The notes beneath the pieces are model-generated. The model saw only the letters and a list, made by a program, of their open reading frames with translations, did no database searches and was not told the DNA's origin. Positions 15,355 to 23,018 of a stretch of 39,321 nt of DNA are shown here, piece after piece. A program made the position numbers and the translations under genes. Source of the DNA: CAYXXZ01 sp050175615 (lineage in GTDB: Bacteria > Pseudomonadota > Gammaproteobacteria > Pseudomonadales > Porticoccaceae). The stretch covers positions 1-39,321 of the forward strand of contig JBFXIU010000007.1 in the NCBI GenBank assembly GCA_050175615.1, in the 5' to 3' direction. Position 1 is the first letter of the stretch. Each line of letters starts with the position of its first letter.

Positions 15355-16349
15355 CGTACTGAAAACAGTTTTGCCCTTACGGTTTCCCGGTATTCGCCGG
15401 GGGTAATCTGGAAATTTTTGTGAAACTGGCGGCTGAAATGGGAAATATCCTGGTAGCCGCTCAAACCGGCCACTTCGAGAATACTGAGGTTGGTTTTCTG
15501 CAGCAGATCCCGAGCATGGTTGAGGCGCAGGGCGCGGATATACTCCCCCGGCGTCTGCCCCAGCGCCTGCTTGAAGCGGCGATTGAAGGTGCGAATACTC
15601 ATGCCGAACTGCCCGGCGAGCAGGGGCAGGGACACCTTTCGCGAAAAATTGTCATCCAGCCAAATTTGTACCTGGAGAATGCTTTCATCGGAATGGTGCT
15701 CCACATGTTCGGCAAAATAGCGGCTGGGCTCAAAGGTGCCGCGAATTTCATGGAAAAAATTCCTCTCCACGTTGTTGGCCACCGGCCTGCCAAACCAGAG
15801 ATAAATGATGTGTACCATAAGCTCTGCCAGGGTGTTAACACTGGCGGCACAGTAAATATTGCCCGCCTGGGTAATGAAATACTGGCGCTTCAAATGGACA
15901 TTGGGATAATCCTTCTGGAATTGGTCAAAATAATGCCAGTGGGTGGTGGCCGGTTTGCCATCCAGCAGCCCTGCCTCGGCGGGAAAGCAAACGCCGGTGC
16001 CTACCGCGGTAATGGCGGCGCCAAAGCGGTGTTGTTCCCGCAGCCAGGGTGAAATCAGCGGGTTTTCGCGAATGGCTCGCCTCGGGTTGCGCCACTGGCC
16101 GGGAAAGTGCACCAGATCCAGTTGCGGCGCGTCCGCGAGGGCAGCACTGGGCACCAGATCAAACCCGGATGCGGAGGAGACCGGATTGCCATCACTGCTC
16201 AGGGTCAGAATCGTCAGATCCACACCCTTAATGCCGAGGCCGGCCGCAGACGCCTGGGCAGTTACCAGCATTTCATAGGGCAGGGTGGCGCTGGTGGCCA
16301 GCACGTTATTGCACAGGACAATACCTACTTTTCGGGAAAGAATTTCCAT
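15351..16349 (-). CDS. GlxA-family AraC-type transcriptional regulator with DJ-1/PfpI domain
   Basis: 332 residues. The N-terminal half is a DJ-1/PfpI-like domain (KVGIVLCNNVLATSATLPYE, then AEAGLLDGKPATTHWHYFD). The C-terminal half is an AraC DNA-binding domain with two helix-turn-helix units (LPLLAGQFGMSIRTFNRRFK and EVAGLSGYQDISHFSRQFHK). Members often control amine or glycine-betaine-type catabolism, but no such genes lie beside it. In most relatives the nucleophile elbow is a Cys-Thr-Gly; here it reads AVGTGVCFPAEAG, with glycine at the cysteine position, so hydrolase activity is unlikely and ligand binding is more probable. It is divergent from fabY across 152 bases and may regulate it; that is inference. 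Confidence 0.9.
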   Translation of the reverse strand: MEILSRKVGIVLCNNVLATSATLPYEMLVTAQASAAGLGIKGVDLTILTLSSDGNPVSSASGFDLVPSAALADAPQLDLVHFPGQWRNPRRAIRENPLISPWLREQHRFGAAITAVGTGVCFPAEAGLLDGKPATTHWHYFDQFQKDYPNVHLKRQYFITQAGNIYCAASVNTLAELMVHIIYLWFGRPVANNVERNFFHEIRGTFEPSRYFAEHVEHHSDESILQVQIWLDDNFSRKVSLPLLAGQFGMSIRTFNRRFKQALGQTPGEYIRALRLNHARDLLQKTNLSILEVAGLSGYQDISHFSRQFHKNFQITPGEYRETVRAKLFSVR

Positions 16350-16423
16350 CGCTTGCTTCCGGTTGTTTGCCTGAACCTGCCACTCTGCCCTTTAGGGGTT
16401 GTTTGGCTGAATAGTTCAACTAT

Positions 16424-16440
16424 ATGGCTGAAAAAGCCAT
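16424..16440. promoter_or_regulatory. Inverted repeat in the gap between the AraC regulator and fabY
   Basis: ATGGCT (16424-16429) and AGCCAT (16435-16440) form a 6-bp inverted repeat with a five-base centre. The half-site TGGCTGAA also occurs at 16404-16411 as a direct repeat. It lies about 60 bases before fabY and 75 before the regulator. It could be an operator for the adjacent regulator; the repeats are short. Confidence 0.35.
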
Positions 16441-16501
16441 TAATCAATCGCGGGCTATCAATACACTGGCTGTCATCAAAAGGACATATCAGGGAGAATC
16501 C

Positions 16502-18352
16502 ATGACAGCCTTACCCGTAGTGGTCAGCTATGGCGGTTACAATGCCGCTGGCAGAAGTTCTTTCGACCAGGCCTACCGGAGAATGATTCTCGACAGCCTG
16601 GGAGAGGCGGAGCGCCGTAAAACCCTGTCCGGCCTGGCGGCCTTGATGGGGCTTGGCGGCGATAGCGGCGTGGTCGATAAAGCCGTGATTGACGGCACCC
16701 TGATTCGCCGCATTGAAGACAGCGTTTTTAACCCTGACAATGCGCCCCTCAATGCCAGAATGGAAATTTCCCAGCAGGAAGGCGGTGAAATCCGTTTTCA
16801 GGTATCCAAACGCCAGCTTCCCGAAGATCTGCCTTCGACCTGGCAGATAACCGAGCTTGGCGCAGGGCTGGTGGAGGTTTGCCTGCGGGGCAACCAAACC
16901 TGGTTTGTGCCGGATCGCAAGTCCTTCCCGGTGAAAGCCGCCGGTCAGCTGCCCTCCGGGTTTGATCCGGGCACATTTTACGGCCCCTCAAAATCCCACC
17001 CCCGGGGTCTGCAGATGGCTATCCTGGGCGCCTCAGACGCCATCAACGCCCTGGGTATCGACTGGGTCACCGTTTGTGAGCAGGTCAGACCCGATGAAAT
17101 TGGTATGTACGCCAGTAGCTTGCTGGGACAACTGACGGACGACGGTGTCGGCGGTGTGCTCAAATCCCGCTGGCTCGGGGGTCGGGCGACTTCAAAGATG
17201 ATTCCCCTGGCGCTCAACAGTATGCCCGGCGATTTTATCAACGCCTATGTGCTCGGCAATATTGGCCATACCGAAGCCATTGCCGGTGCCTGTGCCAGTT
17301 TTCTCTACAATCTGCAGGCGGCGGTGCGGGATATTCAGTCCGGGCGCCGCCGGGTTGCCATTGTCGGTGGCAGCGAAGCGCCGGTGACCCTGGAAAACCT
17401 CGAAGGTTTTATGGCGATGAACGCACTGGCTACTGTGGATAGCATGAGCAGGGTTGATGGCACGCCGAATCCCGATCCGCGTCTTTACAGTCGCCCATTC
17501 TGCGACAATGGCGGCTTTGTCATGGGTGAGTCCAGCCAGTACATTGTGCTCATGGATGACCGTCTGGCGGTTGAGATGGGCGCCGAGATTCACGGCGCTG
17601 TGCCCGGTGTCTACATGGACGCCGACGGCTATAAAAAATCCATCTCCAGCCCGGGCCCCGGCAACTATCTGACCATGGCCAAGGCTCTCGGTCTGGGGCG
17701 CGCGATCCTCGGTGAAGCCGATGTCCAGCGCCACACGATGGTTTATGCCCACGGTTCCAGTACGCCCCAGAACCGGGTTACAGAGTCGCTGATTTTTGAT
17801 CGCGTGGCCAAAGCCTTTGATATCCATAACTGGCCGGTGTGCGCGGTCAAGGCCTATGTGGGGCACTCCATGGCTACCGCAAGCGGCGATCAGGTGGTGA
17901 ACGCCATTGCCGCTATGCGTCACGGCATTATTCCCGGCGTCAAAACCGGCAAGGCGATTGCCGATGATGTTTATCAGGAGCGCCTCAATATTCCCCTCGC
18001 CGATCTCGATGTGGGCGCCAACAGCGTACAGGCGGCCTTTATCAACGCCAAAGGTTTCGGCGGCAACAATGCTACCGGCGTCTTGCTGTCACCGGAGCGC
18101 GCAGAGGCGATGCTGGCCAAACGCCATAATCACCTATGGGCAGACTACTGCAAACGCCGGGAGACTGTGCGCGAACAGGCGCGCGCTTATGAATCCCAGG
18201 CCGACAAAGCCGACTTGCGGGTAATCTACCGTTTTGGCGACGGCATGCTGGAAGATGACCAGGTGCTGATTTCCTCTTCGCAAGTGGCGGTACCAGGTTA
18301 CGGTAAAGCCATTGATTTAAGTATAGAAAATCCCTTCCCGGACATGCAGTAA
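16502..18352 (+). CDS. fabY: FabY-type beta-ketoacyl-ACP synthase
   Basis: 616 residues, close to Pseudomonas FabY (634) and far longer than FabB/FabF (about 410). FabY joins acetyl-CoA to malonyl-ACP to start fatty acid synthesis, replacing FabH. The N-terminal extension reads VVVSYGGYNAAGRSSF, which I recognise from FabY. The condensing-enzyme triad is visible: C264 in AGACASF, H417 in YAHGSSTPQN and H455 in VGHSMATASGDQ, with the glycine-rich GFGGNN near the end. GGGAGA before the ATG at 16502 supports this start over an in-frame ATG at 16424. It is single and divergent from the GlxA-like regulator. A polyketide-type synthase is less likely because no partner genes are present. Confidence 0.85.
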   Translation: MTALPVVVSYGGYNAAGRSSFDQAYRRMILDSLGEAERRKTLSGLAALMGLGGDSGVVDKAVIDGTLIRRIEDSVFNPDNAPLNARMEISQQEGGEIRFQVSKRQLPEDLPSTWQITELGAGLVEVCLRGNQTWFVPDRKSFPVKAAGQLPSGFDPGTFYGPSKSHPRGLQMAILGASDAINALGIDWVTVCEQVRPDEIGMYASSLLGQLTDDGVGGVLKSRWLGGRATSKMIPLALNSMPGDFINAYVLGNIGHTEAIAGACASFLYNLQAAVRDIQSGRRRVAIVGGSEAPVTLENLEGFMAMNALATVDSMSRVDGTPNPDPRLYSRPFCDNGGFVMGESSQYIVLMDDRLAVEMGAEIHGAVPGVYMDADGYKKSISSPGPGNYLTMAKALGLGRAILGEADVQRHTMVYAHGSSTPQNRVTESLIFDRVAKAFDIHNWPVCAVKAYVGHSMATASGDQVVNAIAAMRHGIIPGVKTGKAIADDVYQERLNIPLADLDVGANSVQAAFINAKGFGGNNATGVLLSPERAEAMLAKRHNHLWADYCKRRETVREQARAYESQADKADLRVIYRFGDGMLEDDQVLISSSQVAVPGYGKAIDLSIENPFPDMQ

Positions 18353-18494
18353 TCCCACATTTTTGCCGGTGCCGCCAAATACAGGGTGGTACTGGCAATT
18401 GTGCCAAAAATCTGTCAAAACTCTTCCCTATGATGGCGATAAGCAGGAGAATGGCCGACTTTCTTGCTTTTGTTGCCCTTTGGGGTAGTTTAAG

Positions 18495-18550
18495 GCAGGA
18501 ATAACAGCCATTTATTTCCTGCTGGGGCGACGTTAGTGTCGTTTTGCCCC
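18495..18550 (+). promoter_or_regulatory. Structured leader of speA: two consecutive hairpins
   Basis: Hairpin one pairs GCAGGAA (18495-18501) with TTCCTGC (18516-18522). Hairpin two pairs GGGG-CGAC (18524-18531) with GTCG (18538-18541) and CCCC (18547-18550) over a TTTTG bulge. The speA ribosome site GAGGAG (18558-18563) begins eight bases later. The layout suggests RNA-level control, but folding was by eye and no known riboswitch is recognised. Confidence 0.4.
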
Positions 18551-18571
18551 CCGTGGCGAGGAGCTAGCACA

Positions 18572-20488
18572 TTGAAAGAAAACGAAAATTTAACCTGGAC
18601 AGCGGACGACGCCGCAAACTGTTATGCCGTGCGCGAATGGGGCGCCGGGCTCTTTGATGTTGCCCATAACGGCGAACTGGAAGTGCTGGTCGGCAATAAC
18701 GGCAGCAAGCAGCGGGTATCTCTGCTCGATATTGTCGAGGGCTTACAGCAGCGCGATCTGGCCATGCCGGTGTTGCTGCGTATTGAAAATCACCTGGATA
18801 CGGCCATTACCCAAATCAATGAGGCCTTTGCCAGCGCCATCAAGAGCGCCAATTACCAGGGTGTTTACCGCGGTGTTTTTCCCATCAAGGTAAACCAGCA
18901 GAGCCATATCATTGAAGAAATCGCCCGTTTTGGCGAACGCTATCACCACGGTTTGGAAGCGGGTAGCAAGGCGGAATTACTGGTGGCCATCGCCACGTTG
19001 CGGGATCGGGAAAGCTTGATTGTCTGCAATGGCTACAAGGACGAGGAATTTATTGACCTGGGTTTGCGCGCCCGCCAGCTGGGTATGTCCTGTTTTTTTG
19101 TGGTCGAAACCCCCGAAGAAATGTCCCTTATCATTGAGCGCAGCCGCATTCTCGGCGTCGAACCCATGGTGGGCGCTCGCCTCAAGCTCGGCACCAAGGT
19201 GGACGGCCACTGGAGTGAAGACAGCGGTGATCGCAGCCTGTTTGGCCTCAATACCCAGCAACTGATCGAAGCTGTGGATCTGCTCAAGGCCGCCAACATG
19301 CTTCACTGCCTGCGTCTGGTGCATTTCCATCTCGGCTCCCAGATTCCCAATATTCAGAATATTCGCGCCGGCATTCGCGAAGCTTGCCGCTATTATATCG
19401 ACCTGATGGAAGAGGGTGCGCCCCTGGGTTATCTCGATATCGGCGGCGGTTTGGCTGTGGATTACGACGGCTCCCGTGGTGGCAGCCTGCAAAGTCGCAA
19501 CTATTCACTGCAGGAATACTGTGTCGACGTGGTTGAGGCCATTCAGGAGGCTCTGGATCCCGAAGACATTCCCCATCCGATAATTGTCAGTGAATCCGGG
19601 CGCGCGACGGTTGCCTATACCTCCGTACTGCTTTTTAACATTCTCACCGTGGGGCAATTTGAACCGGGTCCACTGCCAGCTACTGTGCCGGAAGATGCCC
19701 CGGACGAAGTCAAAAATCTGGCCGCACTGCTCGACAGCACTACCGTAAAAAATGTTCAGGAATGCTACAACGACGCCATTTATTACCTTGAGTCTCTGCG
19801 CATGCAGTTCCGCCGTGGCGAAGTCAAGCTGCGCATGCGCTCCATCGGCGAAAACTACTATCTGGCGGTACTGCAGAAAATCGCCAAACTGATCCCCCAG
19901 CTCGATCGAGTGCCCATAGTGCTGGAAAACCTCACCGAGCAACTGGCGGATATCTACTACGGCAATTTCAGTGTCTTTCAATCCCTGCCGGATTTTTGGG
20001 CCATTGGCCAAACCTTTCCGGTAATGCCCATCCACAGACTCAATGAGCGGCCTACCAGAGAGGCGATCATCGCCGATCTCACCTGCGACTGCGACGGCAA
20101 AATTGATCGCTTTGTCCATCCGGAGGGTGAGCGCACCACATTGCCACTGCATGCTCTGGAGCACGATAAAGAATACTATCTCGCCGTGTTTCTCGTTGGC
20201 GCCTATCAGGAAACGCTGGGGGACTTGCACAATCTGTTTGGCGACACCAACGTCGCCAGTGTGCGCATCAACAGCGACGGCAGCTTTGACTTTGTTCATG
20301 AGCTTCACGGCGATACCATTTCCGATGTACTCAGTTATGTCGAATACGAACCGGGAAATCTGTTTCGCCGTTTTCGCAATACGGCTGAAAAAGCCGTTCG
20401 AGAAGGCAGAATTTCCGTGGCCGAACGCCAGCAAATGCTCGGTGCCTTCACCGAAAGCTTGCGCGGCTATACCTATTTTGAGAGATGA
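18572..20488 (+). CDS. speA: Biosynthetic arginine decarboxylase
   Basis: PLP enzyme converting arginine to agmatine, the first step of this route to putrescine. The protein is 638 residues, as expected for SpeA (about 630-660). The alanine-racemase-like barrel carries the PLP lysine in GVFPIKVNQQ (K106). Further features are HLGSQI, the phosphate-binding DIGGGLAVDYDGS and the C-terminal beta domain. The start is inferred to be TTG at 18572: GAGGAG at 18558-18563 is ideally spaced, while the longer frame opening at 18536 lacks a site. The carboxynorspermidine synthase gene follows 100 bases downstream. The agmatine-to-putrescine enzyme (agmatinase, or deiminase plus amidohydrolase) is not in the window. 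Confidence 0.96.
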   Translation: MKENENLTWTADDAANCYAVREWGAGLFDVAHNGELEVLVGNNGSKQRVSLLDIVEGLQQRDLAMPVLLRIENHLDTAITQINEAFASAIKSANYQGVYRGVFPIKVNQQSHIIEEIARFGERYHHGLEAGSKAELLVAIATLRDRESLIVCNGYKDEEFIDLGLRARQLGMSCFFVVETPEEMSLIIERSRILGVEPMVGARLKLGTKVDGHWSEDSGDRSLFGLNTQQLIEAVDLLKAANMLHCLRLVHFHLGSQIPNIQNIRAGIREACRYYIDLMEEGAPLGYLDIGGGLAVDYDGSRGGSLQSRNYSLQEYCVDVVEAIQEALDPEDIPHPIIVSESGRATVAYTSVLLFNILTVGQFEPGPLPATVPEDAPDEVKNLAALLDSTTVKNVQECYNDAIYYLESLRMQFRRGEVKLRMRSIGENYYLAVLQKIAKLIPQLDRVPIVLENLTEQLADIYYGNFSVFQSLPDFWAIGQTFPVMPIHRLNERPTREAIIADLTCDCDGKIDRFVHPEGERTTLPLHALEHDKEYYLAVFLVGAYQETLGDLHNLFGDTNVASVRINSDGSFDFVHELHGDTISDVLSYVEYEPGNLFRRFRNTAEKAVREGRISVAERQQMLGAFTESLRGYTYFER

Positions 20489-20536
20489 GAGAAGTGGCAA
20501 GCGCCTGGCGCCTAGCTGCAAGAGAAAAGATTGTCA

Positions 20537-20559
20537 AAACCGCCAGATCCTGGCGGTTT
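20537..20559 (+). promoter_or_regulatory. Strong hairpin between speA and the carboxynorspermidine synthase gene
   Basis: AAACCGCCAG (20537-20546) pairs perfectly with CTGGCGGTTT (20550-20559) over a three-base loop. Only three T follow the GC stem, so it is at best a leaky terminator. It lies 17 bases before the AAGGAG of the next gene, so it could set the ratio of the two enzymes or protect the upstream mRNA end. Confidence 0.6.
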
Positions 20560-20588
20560 CAGATAGGATTCACTAAAGGAGTGGAACA

Positions 20589-21788
20589 GTGTCAAAAGTC
20601 ATGATTATCGGCGCCGGTGGGGTTGGCGGTGTGGTTGCCCACAAATGCGCGCAATTACCGCAAGTATTCAGCGATATTTTGCTGGCCAGCCGCACCGAAT
20701 CAAAGTGCAAGGCCATCGCCGCAGATGTCGAGCGTATGCAGGGTCGCACCATTCGCACCGCCCAGGTAGATGCCGACAATGTGCCGGAGCTTGCCGCGCT
20801 GTTAAAAGCGGAAAAGCCCCAATTGGTGATCAATGTCGCCCTGCCCTATCAGGATCTCCACATCATGGACGCCTGCCTGGAAGCCGGGGTCGATTACCTG
20901 GATACCGCCAACTACGAGCCCCTTGATAACGCAAAGTTTGAATACAGCTGGCAGTGGGCCTACCGGGAAAAATTTGAGCGTGCCGGTTTGATGGCGCTGC
21001 TCGGTTCCGGCTTCGACCCCGGCGCCACCAACGTGTTCACCGCCTGGATCGCCAAGCATTACTTCGATGAAATCCACAGCCTCGATATCATTGACGTCAA
21101 CGGCGGCAACCACGGCTATCCCTTTGCCACCAACTTCAACCCGGAAATCAATATCCGCGAAGTCACCGCCGAGTGCCGCCACTATGAAAATGGTGAATTT
21201 GTCACCACCCCGGCCATGTCCCACAAAATGGAATTCACTTGCCCGGAGGAAGTCGGCACCTACAATATCTACCGCATGTACCATGAGGAACTGGAATCCC
21301 TGGTGGTGAATTTCCCCACCCTGAAAAAGGCTCAGTTCTGGATGAGTTTTGGCGACAGCTATCTCAAACACCTGGAAGTACTGGGCAATGTGGGTATGAC
21401 AGGCATCGAGCCGGTGGAATTTCAGGGTCAGAAAATCGTGCCGATTCAGTTTCTCCGCGCCCTGCTTCCCGATCCTGCCAGCCTCGGCCCGCGCACAAAA
21501 GGCAAAACCTGCATCGGCTGCGTGGTCACCGGCATCAAGGACGGCAAAGAAAAAACCGTCTATGTCTACCAGATCAAGGATCACCAGGACTGCTACAAGG
21601 AAGTCGCCTCCCAGGCCATTTCCTACACCACTGGCGTCCCCGCCATGATTGGCGCCAAGATGATGCTCGAGAAAAAATGGCACAAAGCGGGTGTCTGGAA
21701 TATGGAGCAGATGAATCCCGACCCCTTTATGGACGACCTCAATAACTACGGCTTGCCCTGGGCGGTGATTGAGGATTACAAGCTCTAA
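20589..21788 (+). CDS. Carboxynorspermidine/carboxyspermidine synthase (saccharopine dehydrogenase family)
   Basis: NADPH-dependent enzyme that condenses a diamine with aspartate semialdehyde to give carboxyspermidine from putrescine, or carboxynorspermidine from diaminopropane. The 399-residue protein starts with a Rossmann motif (MIIGAGGVGGVVAHKC) and contains DTANYEPLDNAKFEY, LLGSGFDPGATNVFTAWI, DVNGGNHGYPFATNFNPE and LGPRTKGKTCIGC, the pattern of this clade rather than of lysine-pathway saccharopine dehydrogenase. Start is GTG at 20589 with AAGGAG seven bases upstream. It lies downstream of speA, and nspC is 14 kb away, so the full branch except putrescine formation is here. A terminator follows. 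Confidence 0.93.
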   Translation: MSKVMIIGAGGVGGVVAHKCAQLPQVFSDILLASRTESKCKAIAADVERMQGRTIRTAQVDADNVPELAALLKAEKPQLVINVALPYQDLHIMDACLEAGVDYLDTANYEPLDNAKFEYSWQWAYREKFERAGLMALLGSGFDPGATNVFTAWIAKHYFDEIHSLDIIDVNGGNHGYPFATNFNPEINIREVTAECRHYENGEFVTTPAMSHKMEFTCPEEVGTYNIYRMYHEELESLVVNFPTLKKAQFWMSFGDSYLKHLEVLGNVGMTGIEPVEFQGQKIVPIQFLRALLPDPASLGPRTKGKTCIGCVVTGIKDGKEKTVYVYQIKDHQDCYKEVASQAISYTTGVPAMIGAKMMLEKKWHKAGVWNMEQMNPDPFMDDLNNYGLPWAVIEDYKL

Positions 21789-21816
21789 GCCTAAGCGCCA
21801 GTCTTGTCGCGACAGC

Positions 21817-21839
21817 GCCGGGCATTGCCCGGCGTTTTC
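21817..21839 (+). terminator. Intrinsic terminator after the carboxynorspermidine synthase gene
   Basis: CGCCGGGC (21817-21824) pairs with GCCCGGCG (21828-21835) across ATT, followed by four T. The stem is very GC-rich, though the T run is short. Confidence 0.75.
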
Positions 21840-21927
21840 GTTCCTGAGCCGGAGTGACGAAAACAGAGTTAATCAGGGTCTCCGTAGCTCAGTTATTTAT
21901 TCCACAGCTGCCAGCGCCAGAGGCGTA

Positions 21928-21963
21928 CAATGGCTCACTGATGTCATTGTGCATCAGCCATTG
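21928..21963 (+). promoter_or_regulatory. Structured segment in front of the lysine-rich small protein gene
   Basis: CAATGG (21928-21933) can pair with CCATTG (21958-21963), and inside it TGATG (21939-21943) with CATCA (21952-21956), leaving an asymmetric internal loop. The GGAGA ribosome site follows directly. A -10-like TACAAT at 21926-21931 overlaps the left arm, so it may instead be an operator. Confidence 0.35.
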
Positions 21964-21975
21964 CGGAGAAAACCC

Positions 21976-22089
21976 ATGAGCAAAGGCAAGGATTCCAAAA
22001 AAGAGACCAAGAAAAAGCCCGCTAAAACCCTGGAGGAGAAGCGCCAGGCCAAAAAGGACAAGAAGTCGACCCTTGGTCAGCTGCGGTAG
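21976..22089 (+). CDS. 37-residue lysine-rich protein of unknown function
   Basis: The product is about one third lysine (MSKGKDSKKETKKK at the start, STLGQLR at the end) with no hydrophobic segment, so it is a soluble, strongly basic and probably unstructured or helical protein. A GGAGA ribosome site (21965-21969) is well placed before the ATG. Similar tiny lysine-rich proteins are annotated as hypothetical in pseudomonads, from memory. Nucleic acid or ribosome binding is a guess from charge only. It is separated from the upstream polyamine gene by a terminator, so it has its own transcript. Confidence 0.65.
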   Translation: MSKGKDSKKETKKKPAKTLEEKRQAKKDKKSTLGQLR

Positions 22090-22177
22090 CCTGTTCTGTA
22101 TTTGATGCTTGATTCATTTTTTCAAGTTCAGAGGCAAAAGCGGTAGATATTCACTGCAACTCCTGCCAAAGGGAAAT

Positions 22178-22894
22178 CTACTCGACAGCAAAATTAAAGT
22201 AGCGGTAGGGGTGGGGTTCGTCCACCAGGGTGTAGTGCCACCACTCTTCCGGCAGGTTGGCAAAACCGTGCTCCTCCATCACTACCTTTAAGCGCTGGCG
22301 GTTGTGGCGGGCGGTTACGCTGACGGCGGCATTCTCGGTATGGGACAGGGGATCGAAAAAGTCGTAGGCAGTGCCCATATCCAGGGGCTGCCCGGTTACG
22401 GCATCCACCAGGGTGAGATCCACCGTACTGCCCCGGCTGTGGCCGGATTTTTCAGCGATATAGCCTTTGGCAAAGAGTTCCGCTTTGTCTACATTGGGGT
22501 AAAACTGCGGTTTCATTCCTGTGTCGTCGAGATCCTTTGCCCAGCGCACAAAGTGATCCACTGCCCGTTGTGGTCGGTAACAGTCGAAAATCTTCAGCGT
22601 CAAACCTTCCTCGGCAACAGATTCCTGTACGGTGCGCAGCGCTTTTGCCGCCCGCCGGGTCAGCAGGCATTTCGCTTGCCTGTAGCCGTCGATAGGTTCG
22701 CCAACGAAATTGTTACTGGTGAAGTAGCGAATATCCATGATCACACCGGGAATAAATTCGGCGACATCGACAAAATTGGCCGTGCCCTCTGCGCCGTTTA
22801 GGACGGGTGTGTCCGCCGCAGTGGCCGCCAGGGGCAAACCCATAACAAGAGCGAGAGCAAGCAGTGGAGTGAGAAAAAACGCAGCCGGTGTCAT
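22178..22894 (-). CDS. D-alanyl-D-alanine dipeptidase (VanX/DdpX family, M15D)
   Basis: Exported zinc dipeptidase that splits D-Ala-D-Ala, likely for cell-wall turnover. The protein has 238 residues from the ATG at 22894, where GGAAG is five bases upstream; the frame is open for 83 more codons, but that extension is low in complexity and has no ribosome site. A signal peptide is clear (LLALALVMGLPLAATAA). Zinc ligands are visible as SGHSRGSTVDL (H and D) and EWWHY (E and H), and DCYRP is the usual substrate-site motif. The D-Ala-D-Ala ligase and the vanHA genes of resistance clusters are absent, so this is a housekeeping type rather than a glycopeptide resistance gene. Confidence 0.9.
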   Translation of the reverse strand: MTPAAFFLTPLLALALVMGLPLAATAADTPVLNGAEGTANFVDVAEFIPGVIMDIRYFTSNNFVGEPIDGYRQAKCLLTRRAAKALRTVQESVAEEGLTLKIFDCYRPQRAVDHFVRWAKDLDDTGMKPQFYPNVDKAELFAKGYIAEKSGHSRGSTVDLTLVDAVTGQPLDMGTAYDFFDPLSHTENAAVSVTARHNRQRLKVVMEEHGFANLPEEWWHYTLVDEPHPYRYFNFAVE

Positions 22895-23018
22895 GGTAGC
22901 TTCCGTAGGTTGAGATCGATAATTGTGGCGGCTAATCTCGCCCAATAGGGGTGTTGCCGTCAAGGGCTTGTGATCCTCAATAGAACCTGTTGACACATTT
23001 GCTTGTGCCCCTGGGTGT

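Noticed and set aside
18364..18396. Imperfect inverted repeat TGCCGGTGCC / GGTACTGGCA after fabY
   Set aside because: It has two G-T pairs, a long loop and no T run, so it is not a convincing terminator.
19505..20521. Minus-strand open frame of 338 codons opposite speA
   Set aside because: Shadow frame; the speA protein explains the stretch fully.
20802..21683. Minus-strand open frame of 293 codons opposite the carboxynorspermidine synthase gene
   Set aside because: Same reason: no domain, no start signal, complete overlap with a real gene.
21879..21930. tRNA-like 5' end (GTAGCTCAGTT within GGGTCTCC...)
   Set aside because: The D-arm-like string is not followed by an anticodon stem, a TTCGA T-loop or a matching acceptor strand. 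Chance match or old remnant only.
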